Shown here piece after piece: positions 51,298-60,186 of a DNA stretch of 64,000 nt. The DNA is from Saprospiraceae bacterium (GTDB taxonomy: Bacteria; Bacteroidota; Bacteroidia; Chitinophagales; Saprospiraceae), in assembly GCA_016787415.1 (NCBI GenBank), contig JAEUUT010000110.1, positions 1 to 64,000 on the forward strand, written 5' to 3'. Made by a program: the position numbers and the translations under genes. Under the pieces are notes generated by a model. The model did no database searches and had not been told where the DNA came from. It saw nothing but the letters and a program-made list of their open reading frames with translations. Positions within the stretch are counted from its first letter, which is position 1. Every line of letters begins with the position of its first letter.

Positions 51298-53727
51298 CTA
51301 TCCTCCTACGCGGCTTCCTTCCGCTTCGATACTCGTCTGGCGACGGCGCGATTTTACATTTTCATTTCCGAAGCGGTATCCGATGCTGATGCTGCCGCGC
51401 CGGCTGTCATTGCGGCCGAGTCCATAGGATTTGAGTCCGTCAAAGTCAGACACGCCGTTCCAACCTGATTCGAAGAAAATATCGCTGACACTGAGGCGTA
51501 CATTCAGGCGGTCGTGCATGAATTTGCGTTGCAGGCCCAGGTCGAGGCTCCAACTGGATTCGTACACAAACACGCCGCCCCAAATGCCCGGGCCGGAGTA
51601 ATAGCCGGAAATTTCGCCTTGCAATTTCCATGGCAGGTCGAACGTGTGTTGTTGATAAATGCTATAGGTAAATGCCTGCAGGTCGACCACACCGCCATCT
51701 CCATAATCGGCCTGGTTGTCGATGTGAGAAGCGCTGACATTAAAATAGGCATGCCATTTTTTGAGGATTTGCACAGGCACACTGGCATTAAAACTAAAAA
51801 CAGTTTGGCTGGCCAGATTGGCCCAGGTGATGTACCCGGCACGGGGATCGTCGTCAGCAGGCGCCATCAGGCGTGTAATTTGATCCTGGGTATGGCTATA
51901 GCCCAGTTTGAAGTTATAGCGCTGCGCCACCGTGATTCCCACTTCTACGTTGTTTACAATTTCAGGCTGCAGGTTGGGATTGCCCTTTTCGTATGAAAGT
52001 TCACTCATCCGATTATCAAAAGGGTTCAATACATTATAGTCGGGGCGGTTTATACGGCGTCCGGCATTGAAAGCAAGTGCGTATTTGGATGAAAACTGAT
52101 GTGTAAAGCCAAGGGTTGGGAACCAACTCCAGTAGTTGAGCAGCACTGGAGGGCGTTGCAATTCGGGGCGAAATGCCTGTAATTTCCCATCGGCGTCGGT
52201 GTGCTCTGTACGAAGGCCTGCGGACAAATTAGTTTTTGTTCCCAAGGCGCGACTGTAACTTATATAGGCTGCAAATACCTGCTCGTCGTATTTAAAACGG
52301 TTAGAGAAACTGTCATTGCGCGTCACAACGCCCTCTGCCTCATCAAAATACAGGAAGGTATTATCGGACACGACCTTGCTCATTTTGGAACCCAGGCCCA
52401 GTTTGCCTCCCCACAGGTCGTCTTCATAATCAGCCTGTGCGGTGTAAATGTCGATGTTGGTCGGGGTGTCAAACCGTGTCAGAATTTCCGTCTTCAGAAT
52501 TGTTTCGGTAGAGTCGTAGTAACGGTTGGGCTGAAAGCGATAGGTGTTGTTTTGGTAATTGCCATAGTCAATGTCGAGGTTAAACGTGCGGCCCTTGGCA
52601 TTGTCGAACCTGTAATTAAGGTTATAGGTCTGGTTCACTCGACGCACGTCGGCAGTATTTCCGGCTATCAGAATGCTGTCAATAATTTGCGGGGTAATTT
52701 CCCGTGCCAGGGTTATCCGGTTGTATCCGCTACGATCCCAATGGTTGGTGCTTCCGGAAGCCAATACGCCCAGGGTATGTTTTTTAGCCAGAAAAAAGTC
52801 GGCGCCGATGCGGTAGTTATAGCCCTTGAAATTATTGCGGTTATTGTTGATTTCATCCTGAACAATGTCGTTCAGAAAACTGTAAAACCGCATATCATCC
52901 ACCCGGGTGCCTTCATTGGCGCCTGCTGTTCCGAACACATTAAAGCGCTTGTTTCGGAAATTTCCGCTTCCGCTCAGGTTGTCCCGATGGAATTTGCCCT
53001 GGCTATAGGTACCATTCAGCGAGCCATTGGCGCCCATGTTTTTGTCTTTTTTCAATCGAATATCGATGATACCCGCATTCCCTTCGGCCTCGTATTTGGC
53101 GCCGGGGTTGGAAATAATATCGAAACGATCAATCAGGTCGGCAGGCAGGCTTTGCAGGTAATTGGTCAGTTCTTCGCCTGTAAGTGGCAGTCGTTTGCCG
53201 TCGACATACAACAGTACGCCGGCCCGGCCCAGTACGCTCACATTGTTGTTGTTGTCGACTGTTACGCTGGGCGCTTTTCGCAGCAGGGAAAGGGCGTCGG
53301 TTCCTGCACTGTTGATGGTTCCGGTGACGTTAAAAACAAGGCGGTCGGGTTTTACTTCCACCAGCGGACGCGAGGCGACGATGAGGGTTTCGTTCAGGCT
53401 GACGGTAGCCGCTGCAAAAGATAGAGCGCCCATATCTAGTTGCTGGTTTTCAGCAAGGTTAATTTCCTGACTATAAAGTTCCTGCATTCCCAGGTAAACC
53501 GCTTTCAGGAAATATCTACCTGGCCGTACCCCTGCAAAGTTGAAAACGCCGGATTCATTGCTCAATGCGACTTTGGAAAGCGTGCTGTCGGAGAGATGAA
53601 ACAAGGCTACCTGCGCAAAAGATACCACCTCGTTTTCGGGCGTTTTTAAAAAACCTTTTACAGTAGCAGATTGAGCATGCAGGGCCTGGAGGCAGCCCAA
53701 CAATAAGAGGGTGGTCAGTAATTTCAT
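51298..53727 (-). CDS. Outer-membrane beta-barrel receptor (TonB-dependent-like)
   Basis: 809 residues from the ATG at 53727; 39 open codons upstream lack protein character. Signal peptide MKLLTTLLLLGCLQALHAQ. A carboxypeptidase-like regulatory domain follows (about 20-100: VKGFLKTPENEVVSFAQVAL, VRPGRYFLKAVYLGMQELYS). A plug (about 115-220) includes VEVKPDRLVFNVTGTINSAG, LRKAPSVTVDNNNNVSVLGR, and NPGAKYEAEGNAGIIDIRLK. The rest is a barrel. This is the common Bacteroidota plug-barrel family without a clear TonB box; substrate unknown. A GACCTTTG -7-like element precedes it. Confidence 0.9.
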   Translation of the reverse strand: MKLLTTLLLLGCLQALHAQSATVKGFLKTPENEVVSFAQVALFHLSDSTLSKVALSNESGVFNFAGVRPGRYFLKAVYLGMQELYSQEINLAENQQLDMGALSFAAATVSLNETLIVASRPLVEVKPDRLVFNVTGTINSAGTDALSLLRKAPSVTVDNNNNVSVLGRAGVLLYVDGKRLPLTGEELTNYLQSLPADLIDRFDIISNPGAKYEAEGNAGIIDIRLKKDKNMGANGSLNGTYSQGKFHRDNLSGSGNFRNKRFNVFGTAGANEGTRVDDMRFYSFLNDIVQDEINNNRNNFKGYNYRIGADFFLAKKHTLGVLASGSTNHWDRSGYNRITLAREITPQIIDSILIAGNTADVRRVNQTYNLNYRFDNAKGRTFNLDIDYGNYQNNTYRFQPNRYYDSTETILKTEILTRFDTPTNIDIYTAQADYEDDLWGGKLGLGSKMSKVVSDNTFLYFDEAEGVVTRNDSFSNRFKYDEQVFAAYISYSRALGTKTNLSAGLRTEHTDADGKLQAFRPELQRPPVLLNYWSWFPTLGFTHQFSSKYALAFNAGRRINRPDYNVLNPFDNRMSELSYEKGNPNLQPEIVNNVEVGITVAQRYNFKLGYSHTQDQITRLMAPADDDPRAGYITWANLASQTVFSFNASVPVQILKKWHAYFNVSASHIDNQADYGDGGVVDLQAFTYSIYQQHTFDLPWKLQGEISGYYSGPGIWGGVFVYESSWSLDLGLQRKFMHDRLNVRLSVSDIFFESGWNGVSDFDGLKSYGLGRNDSRRGSISIGYRFGNENVKSRRRQTSIEAEGSRVGG

Positions 53728-53854
53728 ATGGAGTGCAGCAATAGATAATGTGCTGCAAAGGTCGAGGCAAGCAAGAGGGCGCGTTGTTTTTTTAGACCAA
53801 ACAACAAAAAGTTTATCCGTACGACATAAAATGTTTTCCAACAAACAGTGTCAG

Positions 53855-53916
53855 CCTCTCACTTCTCACCTCTCACTTCTCACCTCTCACTTCTCACCTC
53901 TCGCTTCTCACCTCTC
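53855..53916. repeat. Heptamer array CTCACCT/CTCACTT
   Basis: About nine words of CTCACTT, CTCACCT and CTCGCTT, the reverse complement of the GAGAGGT arrays. It overlaps the RluA gene end and encodes GEVRSER plus the TGA stop. Confidence 0.9.
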
Positions 53917-54553
53917 CAAAAGCCTTCCACACCACTTCTTCCGGTAATGGCGCTGTCACTGATAAAGTTTCACCGCTATGTGGGTGTTCGAAGGAAAGTT
54001 TCCATGCGTGCAGATCGATAGACCGGTTTTTGTTGGCACGTTTGAACCCGTATTTCACGTCGCCGCGGACAGGGCAGCCAATAGCGGCGAGTTGGGCCCG
54101 AATTTGATGGTGCCGACCCGTAATTAATTGAATGTGAAGCAGGTGGTACCGATCGCTACTGCCCAGCACCCGGTATTTCAATTCGGCGCGTTCGGCGCCC
54201 GGCGTTTCTTCTGGGTATGCTACGGAAATATTTTTCGCTTCGTTTTTGCGCAGGTAATGCACCAGTGTGCCTTCCTGTTGCGGGGGCATTTGCCCTACAA
54301 TAGCCAGGTATTCCTTGTCAATTTCCCGGTTTTTAAATTGCTCGGTCAGGGCCGTCATTACGGCTTTGGTTTTGGCAAGCAATACCGCGCCGCTTACCGG
54401 CCGATCCATGCGGTGCACGAGGTGAAGCGTGCGTTTGGCGTATTTTTCTGCTATTTCCAGCAAGGGTGTATCGCCCGTTTTATCGGCCTGTACAGGTATG
54501 CCGGGCGGTTTGTTGTAAATGACAAGAAACGGGTCGTCGTGAAGTTTTTTCAT
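53894..54553 (-). CDS. RluA family pseudouridine synthase
   Basis: 219 residues. It converts uridines of rRNA or tRNA to pseudouridine. Catalytic motif HRMDRPVSGAVLLAKTKAVM has the conserved Asp. Others: DPFLVIYNKPPGIPVQADKT at the start and LIQLITGRHHQIRAQL-type motif seen as QLITGRHHQIRAQLAAIGCP. No S4 domain, so it resembles RluA/TruC more than RluC/D. Its target base is not defined. The last seven residues come from a heptamer array. Confidence 0.92.
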   Translation of the reverse strand: MKKLHDDPFLVIYNKPPGIPVQADKTGDTPLLEIAEKYAKRTLHLVHRMDRPVSGAVLLAKTKAVMTALTEQFKNREIDKEYLAIVGQMPPQQEGTLVHYLRKNEAKNISVAYPEETPGAERAELKYRVLGSSDRYHLLHIQLITGRHHQIRAQLAAIGCPVRGDVKYGFKRANKNRSIDLHAWKLSFEHPHSGETLSVTAPLPEEVVWKAFGEVRSER

Positions 54554-54570
54554 GATGAGTGGGTGAGATG

Positions 54571-54719
54571 AAGGGTTGATGAGGGTTGATAAGGTTGATG
54601 AGGGTTGATGAAGGTTGATGAGGGTTGATAATTAGCGACTTGGGGTAAGGTGCGGATTGTTCGTTCATCGAGTGGCTGATTATCAACCCTCATCAACCTT
54701 ATCAACCCTCATCAACCCC
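54571..54719. repeat. Family A repeat, copy 5
   Basis: GTTGATGAGG words, core (GCGACTTGGGGTAAGG, then TTCATCGAGTGG, then CTGATTATCAACC, about 54633-54690) and TCATCAACCC words. It sits between the RluA start and the stop of the small membrane protein gene. Confidence 0.94.
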
Positions 54720-54890
54720 TCACTTAATTTCCTCATAATCAATATATTCTCCTCCCAAATCTTCATGAGAGGACTTGTTTTCGGTGGGGCGTGTCGGCGG
54801 CGGGCTGGGCGGATGTATAGTAAACATCGGGCGCAGGGCCTGGTAAAGCCATATCAAAGCCAGCAAGGTGAAAAGCCATTTGAGCAGCAT
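54720..54890 (-). CDS. Small membrane protein, DUF4834-like
   Basis: 56 residues, too short to be listed by most gene callers. One hydrophobic segment at the start (MLLKWLFTLLALIWLYQALR), then a Pro-rich part and an acidic C-terminus ending GGEYIDYEEIK. This layout is like the DUF4834 family of Bacteroidota, but the family match is not certain. It starts 3 bp after the stop of the EamA transporter gene on the same strand, so it is probably translated with it. The TGA stop touches a family A repeat. Confidence 0.65.
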   Translation of the reverse strand: MLLKWLFTLLALIWLYQALRPMFTIHPPSPPPTRPTENKSSHEDLGGEYIDYEEIK

Positions 54891-54893
54891 AAT

Positions 54894-55805
54894 TCAAGAA
54901 ACCGGAGCAGGAGCCGGCGCTTTTTTTTCAAACATTTTTTTCAAAAACGGGTGGCTGAATACAGCAATCAGGATAATGACCATGCCAAGGTAAAAATGAG
55001 GCCCCAGCACTTTATCCTCCCGAAACAATACCGCTGCCAGCAAAACACCATAAACCGGCTCAAGGTTGATGGTCAGGTTGGTAGCAAAAGCAGTAAGGTG
55101 CCGCATAGCGAGCAAGGTCAGGTAATAGGGCAGGAGCGTACACAGGAGCGCGAGTACCATCATCCACAGCCAGTCCCAGCCTTCCAGTGCAAACCGCATA
55201 TCCGGAGCATACCACAGCGTGGGGAGCAGTACGAGCGATGTAACACCCAAAGCCCCCGACAATTCCACCAAACTCATAGCCAGCGGTGGCGGCGGATTGT
55301 TTTCCAACACTTTTTTGTTCAACGCAGTAAAAACGGCTGCCAGCAAAGCGCCCAAAATACCCACGGCCAGACCGGCACGCATGGTCCAGTCGATGGTACC
55401 CACTACCAGTGCCATACCCGGCAAAATGAGTATGCCCAGCAGGAGTTCGTACCATTTTACCCGTTGTTTCAGAATGACCGGTTCGGCAATGGCCGCAAAA
55501 AACGAGGTGGTTGCCATAGAGGCTACCCCCACCGATGCATTGGCAATTTTTACCGCACCATAAAAACACAACCAGTGTATGCCTACCAGCAAACCCACGC
55601 CGAACAGACTTAAAAATCGATACTGCCCAAGGCTTTTGATCTGGGCAATCGGAACAAATGCAAGCAACACGGCACAACAAATCAGCACTCGCCACCACAC
55701 CAGTGGAAGTGTAGGCAAGGTGATTAATTTGCCCAGTATGGCCGTAAATCCCCATATTAATACACAAAAATGGAGGGCCAGGTATGCCCTAAGTTTGTCA
55801 CTCAT
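54894..55805 (-). CDS. EamA/DMT family transporter
   Basis: 303 residues and ten predicted membrane helices in two EamA halves (about 5-140 and 150-285). Seen: LHFCVLIWGFTAILGKLITL, NASVGVASMATTSFFAAIAE, and GVLLAAVLFREDKVLGPHFY near the end. The family exports amino acids or other metabolites; substrate unknown. Promoter: TTG at 55835-55837 and TACCTTTG at 55810-55817 (minus strand), 17 bp apart, and a short leader. It diverges from hemA. Confidence 0.9.
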   Translation of the reverse strand: MSDKLRAYLALHFCVLIWGFTAILGKLITLPTLPLVWWRVLICCAVLLAFVPIAQIKSLGQYRFLSLFGVGLLVGIHWLCFYGAVKIANASVGVASMATTSFFAAIAEPVILKQRVKWYELLLGILILPGMALVVGTIDWTMRAGLAVGILGALLAAVFTALNKKVLENNPPPPLAMSLVELSGALGVTSLVLLPTLWYAPDMRFALEGWDWLWMMVLALLCTLLPYYLTLLAMRHLTAFATNLTINLEPVYGVLLAAVLFREDKVLGPHFYLGMVIILIAVFSHPFLKKMFEKKAPAPAPVS

Positions 55806-55881
55806 GCCGCAAAGGTACGCCGGGTTTGTTTAGACAACTTCCAAATTTTCATCCTTTCTCCCCCTTTACAAAGGCATGACA

Positions 55882-55909
55882 TTGCCGGCAGGCGGCCTTT
55901 TTACTTTTG
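55882..55909 (+). promoter_or_regulatory. Promoter of hemA
   Basis: TTG at 55882-55884, 17 bp, TACTTTTG at 55902-55909. A second possible -7 (TACCTTCT, 55946-55953) lies right before the start. Confidence 0.7.
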
Positions 55910-55956
55910 CAGGTGTCTAAAACGCACAGACATTCCAATCTTAGTTACCTTCTGCC

Positions 55957-57198
55957 ATGCTCGACGGCTATCACCTGCTTACCCTCACCCACCGCCACAC
56001 GCCCCTTGAAACCATTGGTAAAATGGTGGTGCAAGACCATGCGTCGCCCGTGCTGCAACATTTGAAAGACCGCTTTGAGTGGGAAGAAATGATGTACCTG
56101 GCAACCTGCAACAGGGTAGCATTTTTGTTTTACCAACATGGCCGCGTGTCCGACAGCATTGCGCAGGAAGTGGTACGAATGGTTCGCCCCGAACTTTCCT
56201 TCGACGAGCAGGAGGCAATCAGTACACAAATGCGCCTGCTGCATGGCGCCGAGGCCATCCAACACTGGCTGGAAGTAGCCGCTTCTATGGATAGCCTGGT
56301 GATTGGCGAACGTGAAATCATTCGCCAACTCCGCGAACAATACGAACGCAGCCGCGACGCCGGACTCACCGGCGACCACCTGCGTCTGCTGATGCGTTTT
56401 ACCATCGAAACCGCCAAGGAAATTTACAGCCAGACGGGTATCGGCGAAAAAGCCGTTTCTGTAGTAGCACTTGCCTTTCAGGAAATGCTGGCTTCCATAC
56501 CCGACCGCAACAGCCGCATCGTGATGATCGGCGCAGGCCAGACCAATACCCTCTTTGCCAAATTTTTGATGAAATACGGCTATCAAAACGTCATGGTGTT
56601 CAACCGGAGTTTTGAAAATGCCCGCACCCTCGCCGATACCCTTCAGGGCCGCGCGCTCCCGCTCGATGCCCTCGAACACTACACGGAAGGTTTTGACTGT
56701 CTGGTTGTGTGTACCGGCGCGACTGAACCGGTGGTGACGCCGGAAATTTACCGACACCTGCTACAGGGCGAACAAGGCTTGAAAACGGTGGTGGATTTGT
56801 CTGTTCCGAACAACGTAGACAAACGCATTTTGCCCGCTTTCTCCCTGCGTTTCATCGAAATCGAAGGATTGAAACAAATCGCCAACGAACACATGGCCTA
56901 TCGCGAAAACGAACGCAAAAAAGCCGAGTCCATCATTGCAGAACGCCTGTTTGCTTATCGCGAACAATGGCACGATCGCCAGGTGGAACGCTCCATGGCC
57001 CACATCCCTGCCGAAGTACGTGCCATCAAGGAACGCGCCCTGAATCAGGTATATGGCAAGGAATTCGCCGCCCTCGACCCACAGGCGCAAGCCCTGGTGA
57101 TGGAAATGATGGCTTACATGGAAAAAAAATGTACAGCCATTCCGATTAAGGAAGTGAAGAAGTTGGTGAAAAGCCGAACCTCGACTTTGAAGTCCTGA
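55957..57198 (+). CDS. hemA: Glutamyl-tRNA reductase
   Basis: 413 residues. It reduces Glu-tRNA to glutamate-1-semialdehyde, the first step of C5 heme synthesis. Catalytic Cys in MMYLATCNRVAFLFY (about residue 50). NADPH-binding domain with RIVMIGAGQTNTLFAKFLMK; FDCLVVCTGATEPVVTPEIY; and a C-terminal dimerisation helix with KKCTAIPIKEVKKLV. The stop TGA lies inside the first AGTCCTG word of a family C repeat, which contributes the final Lys-Ser. Confidence 0.95.
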   Translation: MLDGYHLLTLTHRHTPLETIGKMVVQDHASPVLQHLKDRFEWEEMMYLATCNRVAFLFYQHGRVSDSIAQEVVRMVRPELSFDEQEAISTQMRLLHGAEAIQHWLEVAASMDSLVIGEREIIRQLREQYERSRDAGLTGDHLRLLMRFTIETAKEIYSQTGIGEKAVSVVALAFQEMLASIPDRNSRIVMIGAGQTNTLFAKFLMKYGYQNVMVFNRSFENARTLADTLQGRALPLDALEHYTEGFDCLVVCTGATEPVVTPEIYRHLLQGEQGLKTVVDLSVPNNVDKRILPAFSLRFIEIEGLKQIANEHMAYRENERKKAESIIAERLFAYREQWHDRQVERSMAHIPAEVRAIKERALNQVYGKEFAALDPQAQALVMEMMAYMEKKCTAIPIKEVKKLVKSRTSTLKS

Positions 57199-57325
57199 GT
57201 CTACTGTCCTGAGTCCTAAGTCTGTAGCGTACACCTGATTACTTTTAGGCGTTCTTTTTACAATAGCCAAAAGTAATCAGGTGTACGCTACAGACTTAGG
57301 ACTCAGGACTGTGGACTCAGGACTT
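57190..57325. repeat. Family C repeat, copy 3
   Basis: Arms 57190-57246 and 57269-57325, 57 bp with two mismatches, loop 22 nt. Outer words AGTCCTG/AGTCCTA, inner GTAGCGTACACCT, then a copy-specific arm GATTACTTTT. It joins the convergent hemA and glgP and contributes the hemA stop; the glgP stop is 1 bp away. Confidence 0.96.
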
Positions 57326-57326
57326 G

Positions 57327-59888
57327 TTATATCCATTTTACCAACCCAAAATCCTGCCGGTGTGCCAGCAGTGGATGTTTGGGATACAAACGGAATCCAT
57401 ATTCAAATACACCGGCCATAGGCGGTATGACATCGCAGGAATAGGTAGCCTGTGCGCTTTTTTTCGATTCCAGCGACAGCGGATAGGTAGCAATCAGTTC
57501 CAGTTCGGTTTCGGAATGGCGTTTGTAGAACACGGCTTCCAGTCCGAGGTCTTCTGCTTTCAGGTCGTTCAGTTGCAGGGTTGCCGACACCTTGAAGTGT
57601 TCGCCCATAGCAAAAGAGCGGTTAAACGTATCAGGCGCATTCAATTCGACGAGTTCGATGGCGTCCCACGACTGGCGAATACGGTTTTTCCAGTCGGTGA
57701 GTTCGCGTGCGGCCGTGTAGTTGTTTTGCTTTATTTTTTTGCTGCGCTCCCAGAGTTTTGAATAAAAGCGCGCCTGATAGTCATCGAGCATACGCCCCAT
57801 GACAAATTCGGGCGCAATCAGCGCAATCGTATTTTTGATGTGGCTTACCCAGCGTTCAGAAATGCCATTGGCATCCTGATCGTAGTACGTGGGTATGATA
57901 TCGTTTTCGAGCGTATTGTAAATGGTTTCGGCGTCCAGGTCATTTTGCAAAGCGGCGTCATGGAAGGTTTCCTTTTCCGGCAATGCCCAGCCTGCGCCGG
58001 GTTTGTAGCCTTCACACCACCAGCCATCAAGTACGGAGAAATTCATCACCCCGTTCATCACGGCTTTCATGCCGCTGGTACCGGAGGCTTCCTTCGGGCG
58101 CGTAGGGTTGTTGAGCCAGATGTCGACACCCTGAACGAGCAATTTCGCCATTTCCATGCTGTAATTTTCCAGAAACAACACCTTCCCTCGGAAAGCCGGA
58201 TTTTTGGTAGTATTGTAAATCAGGCGGATAAACTCCTGACCGGCTTTATCGGCAGGGTGGGCTTTTCCGGCGAATAGGAAAATGACCGGGCGATCGGAAT
58301 TATTAACAATTTCCGCCAGGCGTTTTTCATTAGAAAACAACAAAGTAGCGCGTTTGTAGGTAGCAAAACGGCGAGCAAAACCGATTACCAGCGCATCTTC
58401 TCGCAAGGAGTTGATGATTTCAAACGTACTGCGCGGGTTTTCGCCGCGGCGGGTAAGGTCTTCCTGAAGGGAATGACGCACCCAGGCAAAAAGACGTTTT
58501 TTGAGCGTTTTGCGCACTTCCATGATCTGTGCCGCAGGCACCTGCTGGATTTTCGCCCAAAGTTTGAGGTTCGTCTGGTCGTCGAGGATGTTTTTGCCCA
58601 GTTCTTTTTTGTACAAATCGAGCCATTCCGTGGCTACCCAGGTAGGAAGGTGTACGCTGTTGGTGACATAGCCGATGTTGCTTTCGGCATGGCTGTAGTC
58701 CGGATTGAGTTCTACAAACATTTTCTGGCTCACTTCCCCGTGCAGGCGGCTTACCCCATTTATCTCTTCCGAGGTACGGATCGCCAGGTGGCTCACATTG
58801 AACAGTTCCGTGCTGCTGTCAGGGTCCACACGTCCCAGTCCTACCAGATCACGCCACGAAATATCGAGCGCGTAAGTGTACTCGTACAGGTAATCGCGCA
58901 GCAGGGTTTCGGAGAATGTATCATGCCCGGCAGGTACCGGCGTATGGGTTGTAAACAACTGCGTAGCACGCACCACTTCCAGCGCTTCCTGAAACGACAA
59001 ACCTTTGTCTTTCATGTAGTTGCGAATGCGTTCAAGCCCCAGAAATGCGGCATGGCCTTCATTCAGGTGGTAAATGTCGGGCGAAATACCCAAGGCTTTC
59101 AGTACGCGCAGGCCACCCACACCGAGCAATAGTTCCTGCCGCAGGCGGTTCTCGTTGTCGCCGCCATAGAGTTGGTGCGTGATAGAGCGATCTTCCCAGG
59201 TATTGTCGTCGATATCGGTATCGAGCAGGTAAAGCGACACACGGCCCACAGGCAGTAGCCATACCTTGGCCCATACGGTGCGACCGGCCAGGTTGACATG
59301 CGTTTTTACCCATTCGCCGCGTTCGTCGCGTACAGGCTGTAGCGGAAGTTGGGTGAATTTGGCGGGTTCCACGTTATGGATTTGTTCGCCATGCATGGAA
59401 ATTCCCTGTTGGAAATACCCGTAACGGTACAGCAATCCTACTGCAAACAGGTTGAAATTGCGGTCGCTCACCTCTTTCAGGTAGTCGCCGGCCAATATGC
59501 CCAGTCCGCCCGAATACAGACGCATGCTCTGGTGCAGGCCATATTCCATGCAGAAATAGCCGACTCGGGGGCTGGAAAGCGCAGGCGCCTTGTCGATGTA
59601 ATCGCGGAATTCCTTGTGCAGCCGTTTCATGGATGCCATGAATGCTGTGTTGGCCTGGAGTTCCTGTGCTTTTTCTATGCTGAGTTCGTCGAGCAGGGCT
59701 ACAGGGTTGTAGTTGAGCGCTTCGAATTTGTGCGGATCAATGCTTCTGAACAGTTCGATGGCTTCATGCTGCCACGACCACCAGAGGTTTTGCGAAAGTT
59801 CGGCCAGCGGGGCCAGGCCTTCAGGCAAAGTAGGTTCGATGAAAATGCGCTTCAGTTTGGCGCCGTTCTGGGTAAGATTCCCAACCAT
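57327..59888 (-). CDS. glgP: Alpha-glucan (glycogen) phosphorylase
   Basis: 853 residues, GT35 with an N-terminal DUF3417. It phosphorolyses alpha-1,4-glucans to glucose-1-phosphate. The N-terminus has LAPLAELSQNLWWSWQHEAI and YFCMEYGLHQSMRLYSGGLG followed by ILAGDYLK. The catalytic half shows NEGHAAFLGLERIRN, GFARRFATYKRATLLFSNEK and the PLP lysine in EASGTSGMKAVMNGVMNFSV. Together with the GT5-like and GH57 genes this suggests alpha-glucan storage. A TACCTTTG element at 59984-59991 (minus) gives a leader of about 90 nt. Confidence 0.94.
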   Translation of the reverse strand: MVGNLTQNGAKLKRIFIEPTLPEGLAPLAELSQNLWWSWQHEAIELFRSIDPHKFEALNYNPVALLDELSIEKAQELQANTAFMASMKRLHKEFRDYIDKAPALSSPRVGYFCMEYGLHQSMRLYSGGLGILAGDYLKEVSDRNFNLFAVGLLYRYGYFQQGISMHGEQIHNVEPAKFTQLPLQPVRDERGEWVKTHVNLAGRTVWAKVWLLPVGRVSLYLLDTDIDDNTWEDRSITHQLYGGDNENRLRQELLLGVGGLRVLKALGISPDIYHLNEGHAAFLGLERIRNYMKDKGLSFQEALEVVRATQLFTTHTPVPAGHDTFSETLLRDYLYEYTYALDISWRDLVGLGRVDPDSSTELFNVSHLAIRTSEEINGVSRLHGEVSQKMFVELNPDYSHAESNIGYVTNSVHLPTWVATEWLDLYKKELGKNILDDQTNLKLWAKIQQVPAAQIMEVRKTLKKRLFAWVRHSLQEDLTRRGENPRSTFEIINSLREDALVIGFARRFATYKRATLLFSNEKRLAEIVNNSDRPVIFLFAGKAHPADKAGQEFIRLIYNTTKNPAFRGKVLFLENYSMEMAKLLVQGVDIWLNNPTRPKEASGTSGMKAVMNGVMNFSVLDGWWCEGYKPGAGWALPEKETFHDAALQNDLDAETIYNTLENDIIPTYYDQDANGISERWVSHIKNTIALIAPEFVMGRMLDDYQARFYSKLWERSKKIKQNNYTAARELTDWKNRIRQSWDAIELVELNAPDTFNRSFAMGEHFKVSATLQLNDLKAEDLGLEAVFYKRHSETELELIATYPLSLESKKSAQATYSCDVIPPMAGVFEYGFRLYPKHPLLAHRQDFGLVKWI

Positions 59889-59983
59889 GGTATGTGCAAA
59901 ATGAGTTAGTAGGCGAATAGAATAACAATCAGAAAGACAGTTATCTTTGGTAAAGAAGGGGTGTTATTTCGAAAAACAGATGA

Positions 59984-59991
59984 CAAAGGTA
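59984..59991 (-). promoter_or_regulatory. Candidate -7 element of glgP
   Basis: TACCTTTG on the minus strand, about 95 bp before the glgP start. No convincing -33. Confidence 0.5.
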
Positions 59992-60107
59992 AGGCCTTTT
60001 CAGCGAACTTCGTGTATTTTTCACACCTTTCAACAATCTGATGGCAGCATACCGGAGCGGAAGTATGCGGAAAAACAAGGTACTATTATATAAATGAAGC
60101 CAAATGC

Positions 60108-60138
60108 TTGCACAAATCGCTCATTGTCACTACTTTTG
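60108..60138 (+). promoter_or_regulatory. Promoter of the rpsF operon
   Basis: TTG at 60108-60110, 20 bp, TACTTTTG at 60131-60138. The leader to rpsF is about 45 nt and contains no visible S6:S18-binding motif. Confidence 0.65.
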
Positions 60139-60186
60139 CAGCCATTTTTTAAAATCACTCACCAATTTTTTCACAACTGACTGATA

